Below, in pieces: positions 16,687 to 25,573 of a DNA stretch of 64,000 nucleotides. The notes under the pieces are model-generated. The model was not told the DNA's origin, did not search any database, and saw nothing but the letters and a program-made list of their open reading frames with translations. Source of the DNA: Candidatus Bathyarchaeota archaeon. GTDB taxonomy: Archaea > Thermoproteota > Bathyarchaeia > Bathyarchaeales > Bathycorpusculaceae. Location of the stretch: positions 329,572-393,571 of the forward strand of contig JAOZHV010000044.1 of the NCBI GenBank assembly GCA_026014725.1, in the 5' to 3' direction. Within the stretch, counting starts at the first letter, position 1. Each line of letters starts with the position of its first letter. Made by a program: the position numbers and the translations under genes.

Positions 16687-17166
16687 CTACTGTGCGCTCT
16701 TCATTTCCTCTCTAAACGTTTCTTCAAGCGTCTTCTTGTTGATTCCAATCTCTTCTGACAGCCGCTTAACCTGCTTTACGTAGGTTCGAAATAGGCTCTG
16801 TAAAATTTCGGCTTTTTCAGTCTCAGAAAGCTCTTTCTGCTCTGCCAGCAATAATGCAAACCACTTTCCCAAATTCGTAAGCTGATAGGCTTTTATCCAG
16901 ATGATTCTGCCTTCCTTCTCATTTTTTTCCATGCTCTCATTCAAAACACCCAAGGCAGTAAGGGCTTTGAGGTTCTCTATGATGGTCTTGTTAGAATAGT
17001 TGAGCTTTCTGACAAGGTCTTTTTGATAAATGTTCTTTGAAATGCCCTGCTTCAGCGAAAAACGCAACAGATCCACACCTGCCTTTGAACCAAATATTGC
17101 AGAGAGAATCTTGTCTTTCTTCTCCATAGGAAGAAAAACTACATATGGATGTAACTTTTCATTCAC
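16687..17166 (-). CDS. Winged-helix transcription regulator
   Basis: 159 residues. The central part (about 30-95) reads as a winged helix-turn-helix: DLVRKLNYSNKTIIENLKAL is the recognition region and a charged EGRIIWIKAYQLT wing follows. The C-terminal 60 residues are helical and highly charged, probably a dimerisation coiled coil. The GTG start lies 179 bases from the divergent FxLYD-like surface-protein gene at 17345, a possible target. The ligand is unknown. Confidence 0.7.
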   Translation of the reverse strand: MNEKLHPYVVFLPMEKKDKILSAIFGSKAGVDLLRFSLKQGISKNIYQKDLVRKLNYSNKTIIENLKALTALGVLNESMEKNEKEGRIIWIKAYQLTNLGKWFALLLAEQKELSETEKAEILQSLFRTYVKQVKRLSEEIGINKKTLEETFREEMKSAQ

Positions 17167-17344
17167 AGTAATCCCAGCCTCATAAATATCTCACAATTTT
17201 ACTTTTTAAGATTACGCCTAAACTTCCAAAGAAACTGGCTCCCATAATTTACAATAACCCAATTTGGGGTCAGATTTTGAAAAACTGTTTTATACTACAA
17301 CCCTCGTTCTTTTGGAGTAAACTGCAAGAAGGGCGCTCATCCTC

Positions 17345-18325
17345 ATGAAAAAATCCGCGATAACCTTGATCTTCCTAATAGTCGTATCGTCCTTGACGCT
17401 TACTTTATTTTCAACTGCACAAAGCCAAACCGTGTCAGAAGACAACATCAAAGTGCTCAGTTACAGCTGGTACGTCAACAGTGAAGGCATTCTGATGGTC
17501 GTGGGTGAAATCCAAAATGTGGGTACTAATACCATTCGTGAAGTTATATTGGAAGGAGATATATTGACCTCAGAGGGTATTCATGCGGAATGGGCTACAC
17601 AAGCATGGGTTCTAGACCTCCTCCCGCAACAAAAAGCGCCATTCATTATGGCTTTTAACAACCCCCAAAGTAGCAATGGATTATGGTACGCCTACCCTGA
17701 CATCACCGACGCCGTGTTCAAAGCCTACAAACCCCAAGCAACAACTGACTACCTCTACCCAGACCTACAAATAACCGACCACTCAAACATAATCGACTCA
17801 AATGGCACTTTCTGGGTCAACGGGCACATCAAAAACACAGGCACCCAAACAGCGAAAAACATCACTGTAGTCGCAACATTCTATAATGCAGAGGGCACAG
17901 TGGTAGCAGTTGGATTCACAGAAGAATTCCTAACCCCTCGCAATCTGGAGCCGCAAGGAACCGCTTCATTTAAGGTTCGCGCCTTTGACCTGCCCCAAGA
18001 CGAAATTCCGGACAACAAAAAAATCAAGAACTATTCTCTTCTAATACAAGTCATGGCACCCATACTGCAAGGCGAACCGCCTGCGAATCAGCCAACTTTG
18101 CCCCCAAGCTCCCCACCCACCGCCGAACCAACTCAAAACCAAGAAACAGGCATTAACCGCCAGACATTGATATCCGCCATAGCAATAGGCATAGTAATCG
18201 TCGCCATTGTTGGAGCAGTTCTGCTTGTTAAGAAAATCAAAACGCAACCGCCAAAAAAAGCTCCCTCAAAAGCCACACTAAGACCGACAAAAAACGCAAC
18301 CTCTAATCAAACTGTAAAAAAATGA
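17345..18325 (+). CDS. Exported FxLYD-like surface protein (paralogue of 59242-60183)
   Basis: 326 residues. A signal peptide (1-27) is followed by two FxLYD-type beta domains of about 100 residues each: VVGEIQNVGTNTIREVIL at ~50-67 and VNGHIKNTGTQTAKNITVVA at ~158-177. Then comes a Pro-rich linker (about 240-270), one membrane helix and a Lys-rich cytoplasmic tail. FxLYD domains are extracellular and of unknown function. A TATA-like TTTTATAC at 17288-17295 lies upstream. The gene at 59242-60183 has the same order of domains and strongly similar sequence (for example LLPQQKAPF versus LIPQQKAPF), so the two are paralogues. Confidence 0.78.
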   Translation: MKKSAITLIFLIVVSSLTLTLFSTAQSQTVSEDNIKVLSYSWYVNSEGILMVVGEIQNVGTNTIREVILEGDILTSEGIHAEWATQAWVLDLLPQQKAPFIMAFNNPQSSNGLWYAYPDITDAVFKAYKPQATTDYLYPDLQITDHSNIIDSNGTFWVNGHIKNTGTQTAKNITVVATFYNAEGTVVAVGFTEEFLTPRNLEPQGTASFKVRAFDLPQDEIPDNKKIKNYSLLIQVMAPILQGEPPANQPTLPPSSPPTAEPTQNQETGINRQTLISAIAIGIVIVAIVGAVLLVKKIKTQPPKKAPSKATLRPTKNATSNQTVKK

Positions 18326-18378
18326 TATGGAACTTTTTGATAATTCAAAAACTACCAAGCTCCCCAAATGTGACACCA

Positions 18379-18386
18379 TTTAAATA
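18379..18386 (+). promoter_or_regulatory. TATA box giving a leaderless transcript
   Basis: TTTAAATA lies so that the expected transcription start (about 18409) coincides with ATG 18410. No SD is present. This supports a leaderless mRNA and ATG 18410 rather than TTG 18404 as the start. Confidence 0.5.
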
Positions 18387-18409
18387 TTGCCTTTATACAT
18401 AAATTGCCC

Positions 18410-19264
18410 ATGAGCTTTAGAGCACAAACCAGTCCGCATAGTAGCGCCAAAACACAAACCAAAAAAACCATACGTGACAAAAAAATCAAAGAGAAAAAGC
18501 AACGGGCAACAGCCAAACAGCAAATCCAACAAGAAACCCCAGAGGCGTCGCCTCAAGAAATTGTGGAAAAAACTCTGAATCGTCTTGAAAAACTGGGTAA
18601 CCAAATTTTTGCTCTCTCACCGTTTAGCCAATACTTTGATGATTGGTTCATAAACCTCAAACAAACCCTTACGGAATTCGAGTCTAACCCCGTTATAAAA
18701 ACCGATGAGCAGTACCTTGAAGAACAGACCCAAATCATGCAAACCGTACAAGCCACACTTGCTGAAAAAAGACTTCAAGAATCAACCCTAACAGACGAAG
18801 CAAAAGCGCTCGCCGAAACTAACCACAAAATAGTCGAAGCTGACAAACAGTACGCAGAAAAAACAAGAGAACTAAGCAACAAACGCAACACCGATGTTCA
18901 ACGCCTAACCACAAAAATCCGCCAACTAGAAGACGAACTTGCCGCACAGCAGAACGTAAAAATCGGCTTTTTCAAATTCAAAGAAAAACGACTAGCACAG
19001 GAAAAACTAGCCCAAACAACAAAAGACCTCAAAGCCGCTAAAAATGAGTTAGAAGTTACTTTACAGAACTTCACAGTTGAACAAGACAAACTCCATGACA
19101 GCTATCAAAAAACCAAACAGCAACTCAGCGAAGAATCAGACCGTCTTCATAAGGAACTGGAAAAGTTGGAAACTGACACCTCTAAAGATGCGCGGCAACA
19201 AGCATGCAACGCGTTGGCTAACAGTATTAAGGCTCTAATGCAAAGAACCCAGCCAATAGGCTAG
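18410..19264 (+). CDS. Long coiled-coil protein of unknown function
   Basis: About 284 residues. A basic N-terminus (about 20-40) is followed by a short globular patch (LSPFSQYFDDWFINLKQTL near 70-90) and then an almost continuous coiled coil to the C-terminus, with a GFFKFKEKRLAQ break near 187-198. There is no membrane helix or signal peptide. The build resembles the other coiled-coil protein at 36989-38242, suggesting a scaffolding or chromosome-associated role, but no enzymatic motif is visible. Start chosen from the leaderless promoter at 18379-18386. Confidence 0.7.
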   Translation: MSFRAQTSPHSSAKTQTKKTIRDKKIKEKKQRATAKQQIQQETPEASPQEIVEKTLNRLEKLGNQIFALSPFSQYFDDWFINLKQTLTEFESNPVIKTDEQYLEEQTQIMQTVQATLAEKRLQESTLTDEAKALAETNHKIVEADKQYAEKTRELSNKRNTDVQRLTTKIRQLEDELAAQQNVKIGFFKFKEKRLAQEKLAQTTKDLKAAKNELEVTLQNFTVEQDKLHDSYQKTKQQLSEESDRLHKELEKLETDTSKDARQQACNALANSIKALMQRTQPIG

Positions 19265-19312
19265 GGCTAATCAACACTTTAGTTGCTTTTATTTTATAAT
19301 TTTAAATCTTGT

Positions 19313-19513
19313 TTACTTTTCAGGATTTGGTTCTGAGCCGTTTATTAGAGTCTTGAGTGATTTAACTTCATCCCGAAGAGCACCAACTTCTTTCTCAAGA
19401 ACGACGGCTTTTGCGTCAGCCATTTTTTTGAGCTCTTCGATTTCAATTAACAGGTTCTTTTTCTCAGCTTCTAGGTTCTTGATTTTTTCAATGTTTTCTT
19501 TGAGACTGCCCAT
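19313..19513 (-). CDS. Small coiled-coil protein
   Basis: 66 residues, nearly all one heptad-repeat helix (LKENIEKIKNLEAEKKNLLI, then MADAKAVVLEKEVGALRDEV). From memory, similar short coiled-coil proteins occur in related archaeal genomes, which supports it as a real gene. ATG start. Function unknown; an oligomerisation or adaptor role is only a guess. It is convergent with the long coiled-coil gene. Confidence 0.7.
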   Translation of the reverse strand: MGSLKENIEKIKNLEAEKKNLLIEIEELKKMADAKAVVLEKEVGALRDEVKSLKTLINGSEPNPEK

Positions 19514-19658
19514 GATGTTGTTTCCCCTTGGCGCTTATTAGTTTGGTTGTTTTTGCACTTAAGACTTTTGCAACCAGACGCTTAGGGGACGCTCCCTATG
19601 AAAATAAACTTGTAAATTGGCTGTTAAACAGAAGGCGGAGTTCTTCTAATAGATGCAG

Positions 19659-19668
19659 TTTTATATAA
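19659..19668 (+). promoter_or_regulatory. TATA box of the isopropylmalate-synthase-like gene
   Basis: TTTTATATAA predicts transcription from about 19690, giving a leader of about 28 bases before ATG 19718. Confidence 0.5.
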
Positions 19669-19717
19669 GAATTTGTTAGTAAACATAAGTGTACTTTCCT
19701 TTGTGGATTGTGTATAA

Positions 19718-21067
19718 ATGAGAAAAACGATATTTAAAAAGCTGGAAGCTCAGGGGCTGATTGCAAACTATAACCGTTTGCGCAAGAATTTGCCCCCTAA
19801 ACTGCCTGATCGCGTTTTTATTTGGGATGAAACTTTCAGAGAAGGCATCAAGGCACCCACGGTTTATTTAACTTACGTGGAGCAGGTTAGGCTTGCTAAG
19901 TTGATGGATGAATCAGGTGTTGCCATAATAAACGTGGGCTTTCCAGCGATATCTGAAGATGAGAAACGGAACGTTAAGCGTATTGTTAACGAGAGCTTTA
20001 GCTATTCAAAGCTTACCGCTTCAGCTGAACCTACAAAAAACAGCGTTACTGCCTGTTTAGAGTGCGGAATCAAAGAAATAACTATTGAGTCACCCTTTAA
20101 CGGCTTGAACCTTCAATACAAGCTCAAGATTTCCAAAGAACAAGCTCTCCAGAGAATAGCTGACAGCATAGAATATGCAAAAAAACATGGTACAAACGTG
20201 AATTTCGTGCTCATGGATGGCACCCGAACCCCAATAGAAGACATCTTGCAGGCTTTCGAAGCAGCCGCCAACGCTGGCGCAATTCGCCTAGGAATAGCTG
20301 ACACTGTGGGTTTTATAAGACCGCTTTCTATGCGCTATTTGATATCCCACATTCGAGATGGCTTGCCTGAGTCTATTAGAAAGAAAATCCCCCTCTCCAT
20401 TCACTGCCACAATGACTTCGGCTTAGCCTCAGCCAACACGTTAGCCGCTATGGAAGAAGGTGTATCATACCTGCACACTTGCATTGCGGGTTTTGGTGAA
20501 CGTGCTGGGATAGCGCCGTTTGAAGAGGTTGTGACAACTGCAGAGCTTCTCTATAACATTGACACTGGAATTGATATGGGCAAGATTTACCGTATTGCGC
20601 AATCAGCAGAGAAAGCGTTTGCCCTTCCGATTCAATTTCACAAACCGATAATCGGCGAGAACATTTTCACGCATGAAGTTGAGGAAGAGGTTGAGGAAAT
20701 GATGTCTCAACCACTCATTTACGAGCCCTTCCCGCCTGAAATCGTGGGCAGAGAAACCATGATTTTCATCGGCAGAAACACAGGTCAAACGCTCATCCAA
20801 AAACTCTTAGAAAACGCTGGAATCAGAGCTTCGCCACGCCAAATGGACGAACTCTTTAGACGCATTAAGGGTCCACAAGAAAGTCTCGACAAAGGTGAAG
20901 CCCAAATGACGTACTATCAAGTTAAAAAACTCATGAAGGACCTTCTCAAAGGGTATACCATGGAACAGTTCTGGCGCTTAGTTGAGCAAATAACAAGGCA
21001 AAAACCGAAACCGCAAAAAATTGACAAGAAACAATTGCAGGAAACCGCTGACCAACTGATAACCTAA
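19718..21067 (+). CDS. 2-isopropylmalate/homocitrate/Re-citrate-synthase-like enzyme (HMGL family)
   Basis: 449 residues. The HMGL TIM barrel shows DETFREG near the N-terminus (37-43), catalytic SIHCHNDFGLASANT with the metal-binding HxH near 226-228, and a GFGERAGIAPFEEV loop. These match the alpha-isopropylmalate, homocitrate and Re-citrate synthase group, which condense acetyl-CoA with a 2-oxoacid. The C-terminus is helical and lacks the ~150-residue LeuA regulatory domain, which argues against classical feedback-regulated LeuA. The exact 2-oxoacid cannot be read. It ends in a 4-base convergent overlap with the radical SAM gene. Confidence 0.8.
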   Translation: MRKTIFKKLEAQGLIANYNRLRKNLPPKLPDRVFIWDETFREGIKAPTVYLTYVEQVRLAKLMDESGVAIINVGFPAISEDEKRNVKRIVNESFSYSKLTASAEPTKNSVTACLECGIKEITIESPFNGLNLQYKLKISKEQALQRIADSIEYAKKHGTNVNFVLMDGTRTPIEDILQAFEAAANAGAIRLGIADTVGFIRPLSMRYLISHIRDGLPESIRKKIPLSIHCHNDFGLASANTLAAMEEGVSYLHTCIAGFGERAGIAPFEEVVTTAELLYNIDTGIDMGKIYRIAQSAEKAFALPIQFHKPIIGENIFTHEVEEEVEEMMSQPLIYEPFPPEIVGRETMIFIGRNTGQTLIQKLLENAGIRASPRQMDELFRRIKGPQESLDKGEAQMTYYQVKKLMKDLLKGYTMEQFWRLVEQITRQKPKPQKIDKKQLQETADQLIT

Positions 21068-22092
21068 AACAAAAGTTGCCTCTTTACCTTCTCTGTTTCT
21101 TTTCGGCTAAGAGTCGTGGGATAATTGTAGATGGGACCACTGGGCTTTTCATTGTAAAACGGACGATTACAGTCAGGACAACCAGAAGTTCGAAAAGCCA
21201 AGCCACTGTCGATTTCAGCTTCCAAATTTTGCCTTGTTACCCCGAAACAGATAATGGTGCCTTCATCATTAAAGCGCATATCCTCAACTCTAGCTTTCCC
21301 ATTGACGATTAAGTGTCTGGCAAGTTGAACACGCCTATAAGACTCCAAAGGTGGAGGCAATTTTTCTTCCATTGCTGTGCCGCGCACTGGTGTAAAAGCA
21401 AAAAGCGCTGGCAATACGCTCATGTCAACGCATTTCTGAATAATCGCAACAGCTTCTTTCTCGGTTTCGCCTAACCCAAGAATCAAATGAGTGCTAACGT
21501 TGCCTCTTCCAAAAACAGCGTTCGCATCGTTGAGAAGACGGAATTGGCTTTCCCAAGAATAGGTGCCGCCTGCGTCTTTGCCCTTAACTTTGTCGAACAG
21601 TGCCTTGGTTGCGGCATCTAGTGCTATGCCTAACCTGTCAACGCCTGCTTTTGCCAGTAGCTTCATGTTTTCTTTGTTGAGGGGTTGACAAGAAACCGAG
21701 ACAGGAACGGCGGCGTGTTTTTTGATTTCTTTAACTAACGCAACAAGATGAACAAAAACGCTGGGGTAATTTAGGGCTTGGATGCAGACTCGCTTGATTT
21801 TTTCCTTATCCGATGTTACGCTTAGCGCTTTTAGAACTTTGGCGGTTGGGAAGGCTGGCCATGTGACTCTGGACAAAAGTTCAGTATTGCTTTTGCTGCC
21901 TCTTGCTTGCGGGCAGAAACCACAGTTTGCTGAGCACTTGCCAGTCTTGTGCGTCATTAGGTATGCCGTTGTGGGCTCCGCATCCATTTTTCCTTCCAGA
22001 AGACCAAGAACGATGGCAGTGCCTACGGAAACTCGAACTTGCGCTGGCAGTTCAGTTTTGTTTTTGAGTTTTGTTTCTGGCAAAGGACGCAC
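21064..22092 (-). CDS. Radical SAM enzyme of the BioB-like group
   Basis: 342 residues. The radical-SAM cysteine motif KCSANCGFCPQA (C-x3-C-x2-C) lies near residues 51-62. The barrel continues with VSVSCQPLNKENM, LGIALDAATKALF and THLILGLGETEKEAV, as in biotin-synthase-like enzymes. A C-terminal GCPDCNRPFYNEKP motif adds a second Cys pair. The lack of clear biotin-pathway neighbours argues against plain BioB. The archaeal two-component lipoyl synthases (LipS1/LipS2) are also BioB-like and are a possible alternative. GTG start without a good SD. Confidence 0.78.
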   Translation of the reverse strand: MRPLPETKLKNKTELPAQVRVSVGTAIVLGLLEGKMDAEPTTAYLMTHKTGKCSANCGFCPQARGSKSNTELLSRVTWPAFPTAKVLKALSVTSDKEKIKRVCIQALNYPSVFVHLVALVKEIKKHAAVPVSVSCQPLNKENMKLLAKAGVDRLGIALDAATKALFDKVKGKDAGGTYSWESQFRLLNDANAVFGRGNVSTHLILGLGETEKEAVAIIQKCVDMSVLPALFAFTPVRGTAMEEKLPPPLESYRRVQLARHLIVNGKARVEDMRFNDEGTIICFGVTRQNLEAEIDSGLAFRTSGCPDCNRPFYNEKPSGPIYNYPTTLSRKETEKVKRQLLF

Positions 22093-22125
22093 CGAAATTT
22101 ATGTGAAAGTAGTGGTGGCGATAAG

Positions 22126-22629
22126 TTAAACGTTTTTTCTAGTTAAGCTGATTATGCGGCTTGTGAGTGAGAGCAAAAAGAAGCCCATAAAGGCAAACTG
22201 AACAAAGCTAAACATTGCTTGTACTGGTGAAATTAAGGTTAAGGCTATACCTATATAGAGTGCACTTCCCAGGTACCTGCCTACTGGGTCATAGATTTTT
22301 TTGGCATAGTGACTTGTAACTAAGAATTGACCAAACGCTGCGATTATGAGTAGAAGTAACCAAACGGGGTACAATCCGCTAACGTAAAAGATTGCAAATA
22401 TACCAATTACGAAACTAAAGTCAGTTGTAGCGTCATAGTAAGCGCCAAACTTTGAGGTCACATTGAGCTTTCTGGCTAAGTAGCCGTCCACTGAGTCTGT
22501 GGCTACACAAAAAGCAAACAGAAGCAAACATGAAGTCGCATTGCCTTCATTAAAGAGGAAAAAGAAGAGCGGGAGAAATGCGATTCGTAGCGAAGTTATC
22601 GCCGTTGGGATAACGATTAGGTATTTCAT
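22126..22629 (-). CDS. CDP-alcohol phosphatidyltransferase family membrane enzyme
   Basis: 167 residues with about five membrane helices. The catalytic signature D-x2-DG-x2-AR-x8-G-x3-D-x3-D is present as DSVDGYLARKLN followed by GAYYDATTD (about residues 45-70). Such enzymes transfer a phospho-alcohol head group from CDP-activated lipid to an acceptor, here presumably making an archaeal phospholipid. ATG start preceded by GGGTG. It lies just downstream of the flavodoxin-like gene on the same strand and may share its transcript. Confidence 0.85.
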   Translation of the reverse strand: MKYLIVIPTAITSLRIAFLPLFFFLFNEGNATSCLLLFAFCVATDSVDGYLARKLNVTSKFGAYYDATTDFSFVIGIFAIFYVSGLYPVWLLLLIIAAFGQFLVTSHYAKKIYDPVGRYLGSALYIGIALTLISPVQAMFSFVQFAFMGFFLLSLTSRIISLTRKNV

Positions 22630-22639
22630 GGCTGCACCC

Positions 22640-23203
22640 TTAGGGTGTTATGTTTTTTGCAGCGTTAAACATGTCTTGCGCGGCAGTCCCGCCTCTGAAA
22701 GCTTGTAGCGTCGCTATAAGGTTTCCGTTGGCGTTCTGCACTTTCGTGTTCATGTTTTCTTGTGCATGCAAAGGATCCATGCCTCCTGCAATAACCATGA
22801 CTACTGTGTCGATGCCGTTTAAGTCTCCGATTCTGTCAAGGTGGTTTGTTATTGTTGGTCCAGGGTTAAAGTCGTAAATTGGCCAGCCCAATACCAGCAG
22901 CGAGTATTTGGATAGGTCGGTTGGTGCTTGCGCGCTTGCGGTTGTGATTTCTACTCGCCAGCCGCTGGATACAAGTCCATCAGCGAAGGAGTAGGTTACG
23001 TTTCGTGCAAAGTCTGTTAAGCCTGGATGGTAAATGATAAGAGCGGTTTTTGCGCCTTGCGCGTTTAGTACTTCAACGTTTGAGGAGACTTCTCTGTAAA
23101 CGCTCCATTCAAGGTAGCCTACGATGCCGATCAGCACAGCCAAGATAATCAGTAAAGTTGTCAGCAAGATTTTCTTCCACCTTTTCTGTGGCCAAAACCT
23201 CAA
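22640..23203 (-). CDS. Membrane-anchored flavodoxin-like protein, coupled to PadR
   Basis: 187 residues from TTG 23203. An N-terminal membrane helix (about 12-32) is followed by a flavodoxin-like fold: ALIIYHPGLTDFARNVTYSF (strand and phosphate-loop-like region), LLVLGWPIYDFNPGPT, and VVMVIAGGMDP. The start TTG overlaps the PadR stop as TTGA, and GGAGGTG lies 5 bases before it, so translation is coupled. A longer frame to 23260 has no such signal. FMN binding is plausible but the loop is not canonical. It is probably a membrane redox protein under PadR control. Confidence 0.75.
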   Translation of the reverse strand: MRFWPQKRWKKILLTTLLIILAVLIGIVGYLEWSVYREVSSNVEVLNAQGAKTALIIYHPGLTDFARNVTYSFADGLVSSGWRVEITTASAQAPTDLSKYSLLVLGWPIYDFNPGPTITNHLDRIGDLNGIDTVVMVIAGGMDPLHAQENMNTKVQNANGNLIATLQAFRGGTAAQDMFNAAKNITP

Positions 23204-23763
23204 GTTTTCACCTCCGCTTTTGCGTGTTCCTTGAGCATTTTTAATGCTGTGTCTGCCCACTCTACGCTGGCTTGAGATATGCTCTTGCCAAGCAGAATCG
23301 TGAGTAACACGTAAAAGTGGGATTCGTTTTGGTTTAAGATTGGTTTGATGTTTTCAAGGAAGAGATTCATGGTCTGCAGGGTTTTTTGGTTTCTGTCCTT
23401 GAACTCTTCAATGTGTTTTTGGTTTAATTCTGGATAAGCTTGGTCGCCAAAGATTAGTTTAAGCAGAAACTCGTACTTGTGAACTTCTTTTTTTGCAGGT
23501 TTGACAAGCCAAGCTTGCAGTTCTTTGATTCCTGTAGCGGTGATTGTGTAGACTTTGCGGTTGGGACCATTTTGGTTGATTTCTACTTTTTTGGTTATGA
23601 GCTTGTTTTTTTCAAGTTCTTTTAGTGTTGGGTAGATTTGTCCGTAGCTTAGGTCCCAAAAGTAACTCATGCGTGTTGCCACGGATTTTTTTATGTCATA
23701 TCCGCTCATGGGGTTGTGGCTTAAGAGGCCCAGGAGAACATATTTTGCGTTGTTGCCTTTCAT
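23200..23763 (-). CDS. PadR-family transcription regulator
   Basis: 187 residues. The N-terminal PadR winged helix is clear (LLGLLSHNPMSGYDIKKSV at 12-30, then YGQIYPTLKELEKNKLI near 40-56), followed by the helical Vir_act_alpha_C-type dimerisation domain. PadR proteins repress neighbouring detoxification or membrane genes and release DNA on ligand binding. It is the first gene of a two-gene unit with the flavodoxin-like gene. A 21-bp palindrome 29 bases upstream (23792-23812) is the likely operator. Confidence 0.88.
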   Translation of the reverse strand: MKGNNAKYVLLGLLSHNPMSGYDIKKSVATRMSYFWDLSYGQIYPTLKELEKNKLITKKVEINQNGPNRKVYTITATGIKELQAWLVKPAKKEVHKYEFLLKLIFGDQAYPELNQKHIEEFKDRNQKTLQTMNLFLENIKPILNQNESHFYVLLTILLGKSISQASVEWADTALKMLKEHAKAEVKT

Positions 23764-23791
23764 TACGATTGCCTTCCTTATAGCTTATTGT

Positions 23792-23812
23792 TATATATCA
23801 CTTAGATATATA
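23792..23812. promoter_or_regulatory. Inverted repeat, probable PadR operator
   Basis: TATATATC (23792-23799) and GATATATA (23805-23812) form perfect 8-base arms around a 5-base spacer. The site lies between the PadR start and the divergent DUF447 gene, where it could control both. Confidence 0.6.
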
Positions 23813-23965
23813 CCTTGCGGATATAGACTATCACATTATAACCCCCTGACTTTTTGGCTTGCGACAGGTGTTTGTTTGGCATAACTTTATTATTCCACTG
23901 TGAAAATTTACACTCGGTTGAAAAAGAATACTCATGCCCATCCAAAAGGGCTCTGGGTTGGTCAA

Positions 23966-24616
23966 ATGGCACAGTTAACTGATTTAGGCTTCGTGAAAGG
24001 CGTAATTTTTGAGACCATACTTTCAACCTACAACAGTGATGGAACACCCAACGCTGCACCCATGGGCATTACCATGCAGAACCAGCAAAAACTCACGTTC
24101 AACCTGTTTGATTCCTCAGCAACCAGCCGAAACCTCAGAGCCAACAAATGCGGAGTCATAAACCTAACAAGCAACATAGAGCTTTTCTACAAAACCGCCT
24201 TCAAAGAAGCAAACCCAAACGGAAAACTACCCACGGAGTGGTTTGAGAAATCACAAACCGTTAATGCCCCTAAGTTGCGCTTGGCTGATGCAACAGTTGA
24301 AGTTACAGTTGCAGGCATAGAGTCGCTTGACGATGAGAAAAATAGAGTCTTCTTGAATGTGGAGCGGATTGATGCCGTGAGGAGTTATCCGCAAGTTTAC
24401 AACCGTGCGATGGCATTAACTTTGGAAGCCATAATCCATGCTACCCGCGTAAAAGCGTTCATCAACAGTCCCCAAGAAAAAGAACGTGTTGGCAAGCTTT
24501 TGGAAATGATTAAAAACAGCGATGAAATTGTAAACCGCGTAGCTCCCAACTCAGCGTATTCTACGGTTATGGCTGATTTAACGAAAAGAATCGACTCTTG
24601 GAGGAATAGGCAGTGA
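23966..24616 (+). CDS. DUF447 family protein (FMN-binding split-barrel-like)
   Basis: 216 residues from ATG 23966 (a GTG-started frame reaches back to 23900). The N-terminal half is a split-barrel with GVIFETILSTYNSDGTPNAAPMG, split here as GVIFETILSTY and NSDGTPNAAPMG, typical of DUF447; the C-terminal half is helical. In methanogens DUF447 genes sit beside beta-RFAP synthase genes, as here, so a role in methanopterin-type cofactor synthesis or salvage is likely. The stop overlaps the next start by 4 bases. The PadR palindrome lies upstream. Confidence 0.8.
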   Translation: MAQLTDLGFVKGVIFETILSTYNSDGTPNAAPMGITMQNQQKLTFNLFDSSATSRNLRANKCGVINLTSNIELFYKTAFKEANPNGKLPTEWFEKSQTVNAPKLRLADATVEVTVAGIESLDDEKNRVFLNVERIDAVRSYPQVYNRAMALTLEAIIHATRVKAFINSPQEKERVGKLLEMIKNSDEIVNRVAPNSAYSTVMADLTKRIDSWRNRQ

Positions 24617-25566
24617 AGGTTTTGGTTAAGACTCCAGCTAGGCTTCATCTTGGATTAATAGATATGAACGGTGATTTGGGGCGGATGTTTGGCGGCTTAG
24701 GCGTAGCCATAGATCACCCAAACGTAATAGTCGAAGCCGAACACTCAGAAAAATTTGTGGTCACAGGTCAAGAAAAAGAGTTGGCAACAGTTCTTGCTCA
24801 GCGGTTCTTCTCTACTTACCACGTACAACCCAAAGTTCACCTCAATATTGTTGAGGCGATTCCATCACACGTGGGCTTAGGCTCAGGCACCCAACTCTCC
24901 TTAGCGGTTGCGGTTGCGCTTGCAAAGCTCTTTGATGTCAAGGCTTCTGTTCCTGAATTAGCAACTGTCATGGGGCGTGCCAGAAGAACATGTGTTGGCA
25001 CCGCAATCTTTCAGGGCGGCGGTTTTGTAGTTGACGGAGGCAAAAACCTCAAGCACCAAGAAATGTTTCCACCTCTAATCTATCGCCAACCCTTCCCCAA
25101 TGAGTGGCGCTTTATCGTAGCTGTGCCGAACTTAAAGAAAGGCTTAGCCAACTCAGAAGAAAACACAGCCTTCGACAAACTAACTAAAATGCCTGCGCAA
25201 GACGTTGCTCAAATTTGCCGCTTAATTATGCTTAAGCTTCTTCCAGCCATAGCTGAAAAAGACATAGAAAACTTCGGTGATGCCCTCACAAAAATCCAAA
25301 TCTTAACAGGGAACCATTTTGCACAAGCTCAAGGTGGAACATACCACAGCCAAGCAGCGGCAGATTGCATAAGTTTCATGAAAAACGCTGGAGCTTATGG
25401 TGTAGGGCAGAGTTCTTGGGGGCCAGCGCTCTACGCAGTTGTGAAAGAAGAGCAGGCAAAGCAGATGCTCGCAAAAGTTAAGGCTTACTTGCGCCAAGGT
25501 GTGGGCGGGCAAGTTTTCATAGCAAAAGCAAACAATAAAGGCGCAAAAATAAAAATAACCAAGTGA
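24613..25566 (+). CDS. mptG: Beta-ribofuranosylaminobenzene 5'-phosphate (beta-RFAP) synthase
   Basis: 317 residues of the GHMP-kinase fold. The family pattern is clear: TPARLHLGLIDMNGD at 6-20, VGLGSGTQLSLAVAVALA near 91-108 as the glycine-rich loop, and GAYGVGQSSWGPALYAV near 261-277. The enzyme condenses 4-hydroxybenzoate or 4-aminobenzoate with PRPP as the first committed step of tetrahydromethanopterin-type cofactor synthesis. GTG start, 7-8 bases after GGAGG. It forms a tight operon with DUF447 (4-base overlap) and the DHPS-like gene (7-base gap). Confidence 0.9.
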   Translation: MKVLVKTPARLHLGLIDMNGDLGRMFGGLGVAIDHPNVIVEAEHSEKFVVTGQEKELATVLAQRFFSTYHVQPKVHLNIVEAIPSHVGLGSGTQLSLAVAVALAKLFDVKASVPELATVMGRARRTCVGTAIFQGGGFVVDGGKNLKHQEMFPPLIYRQPFPNEWRFIVAVPNLKKGLANSEENTAFDKLTKMPAQDVAQICRLIMLKLLPAIAEKDIENFGDALTKIQILTGNHFAQAQGGTYHSQAAADCISFMKNAGAYGVGQSSWGPALYAVVKEEQAKQMLAKVKAYLRQGVGGQVFIAKANNKGAKIKITK

Positions 25567-25573
25567 CGGCGAG

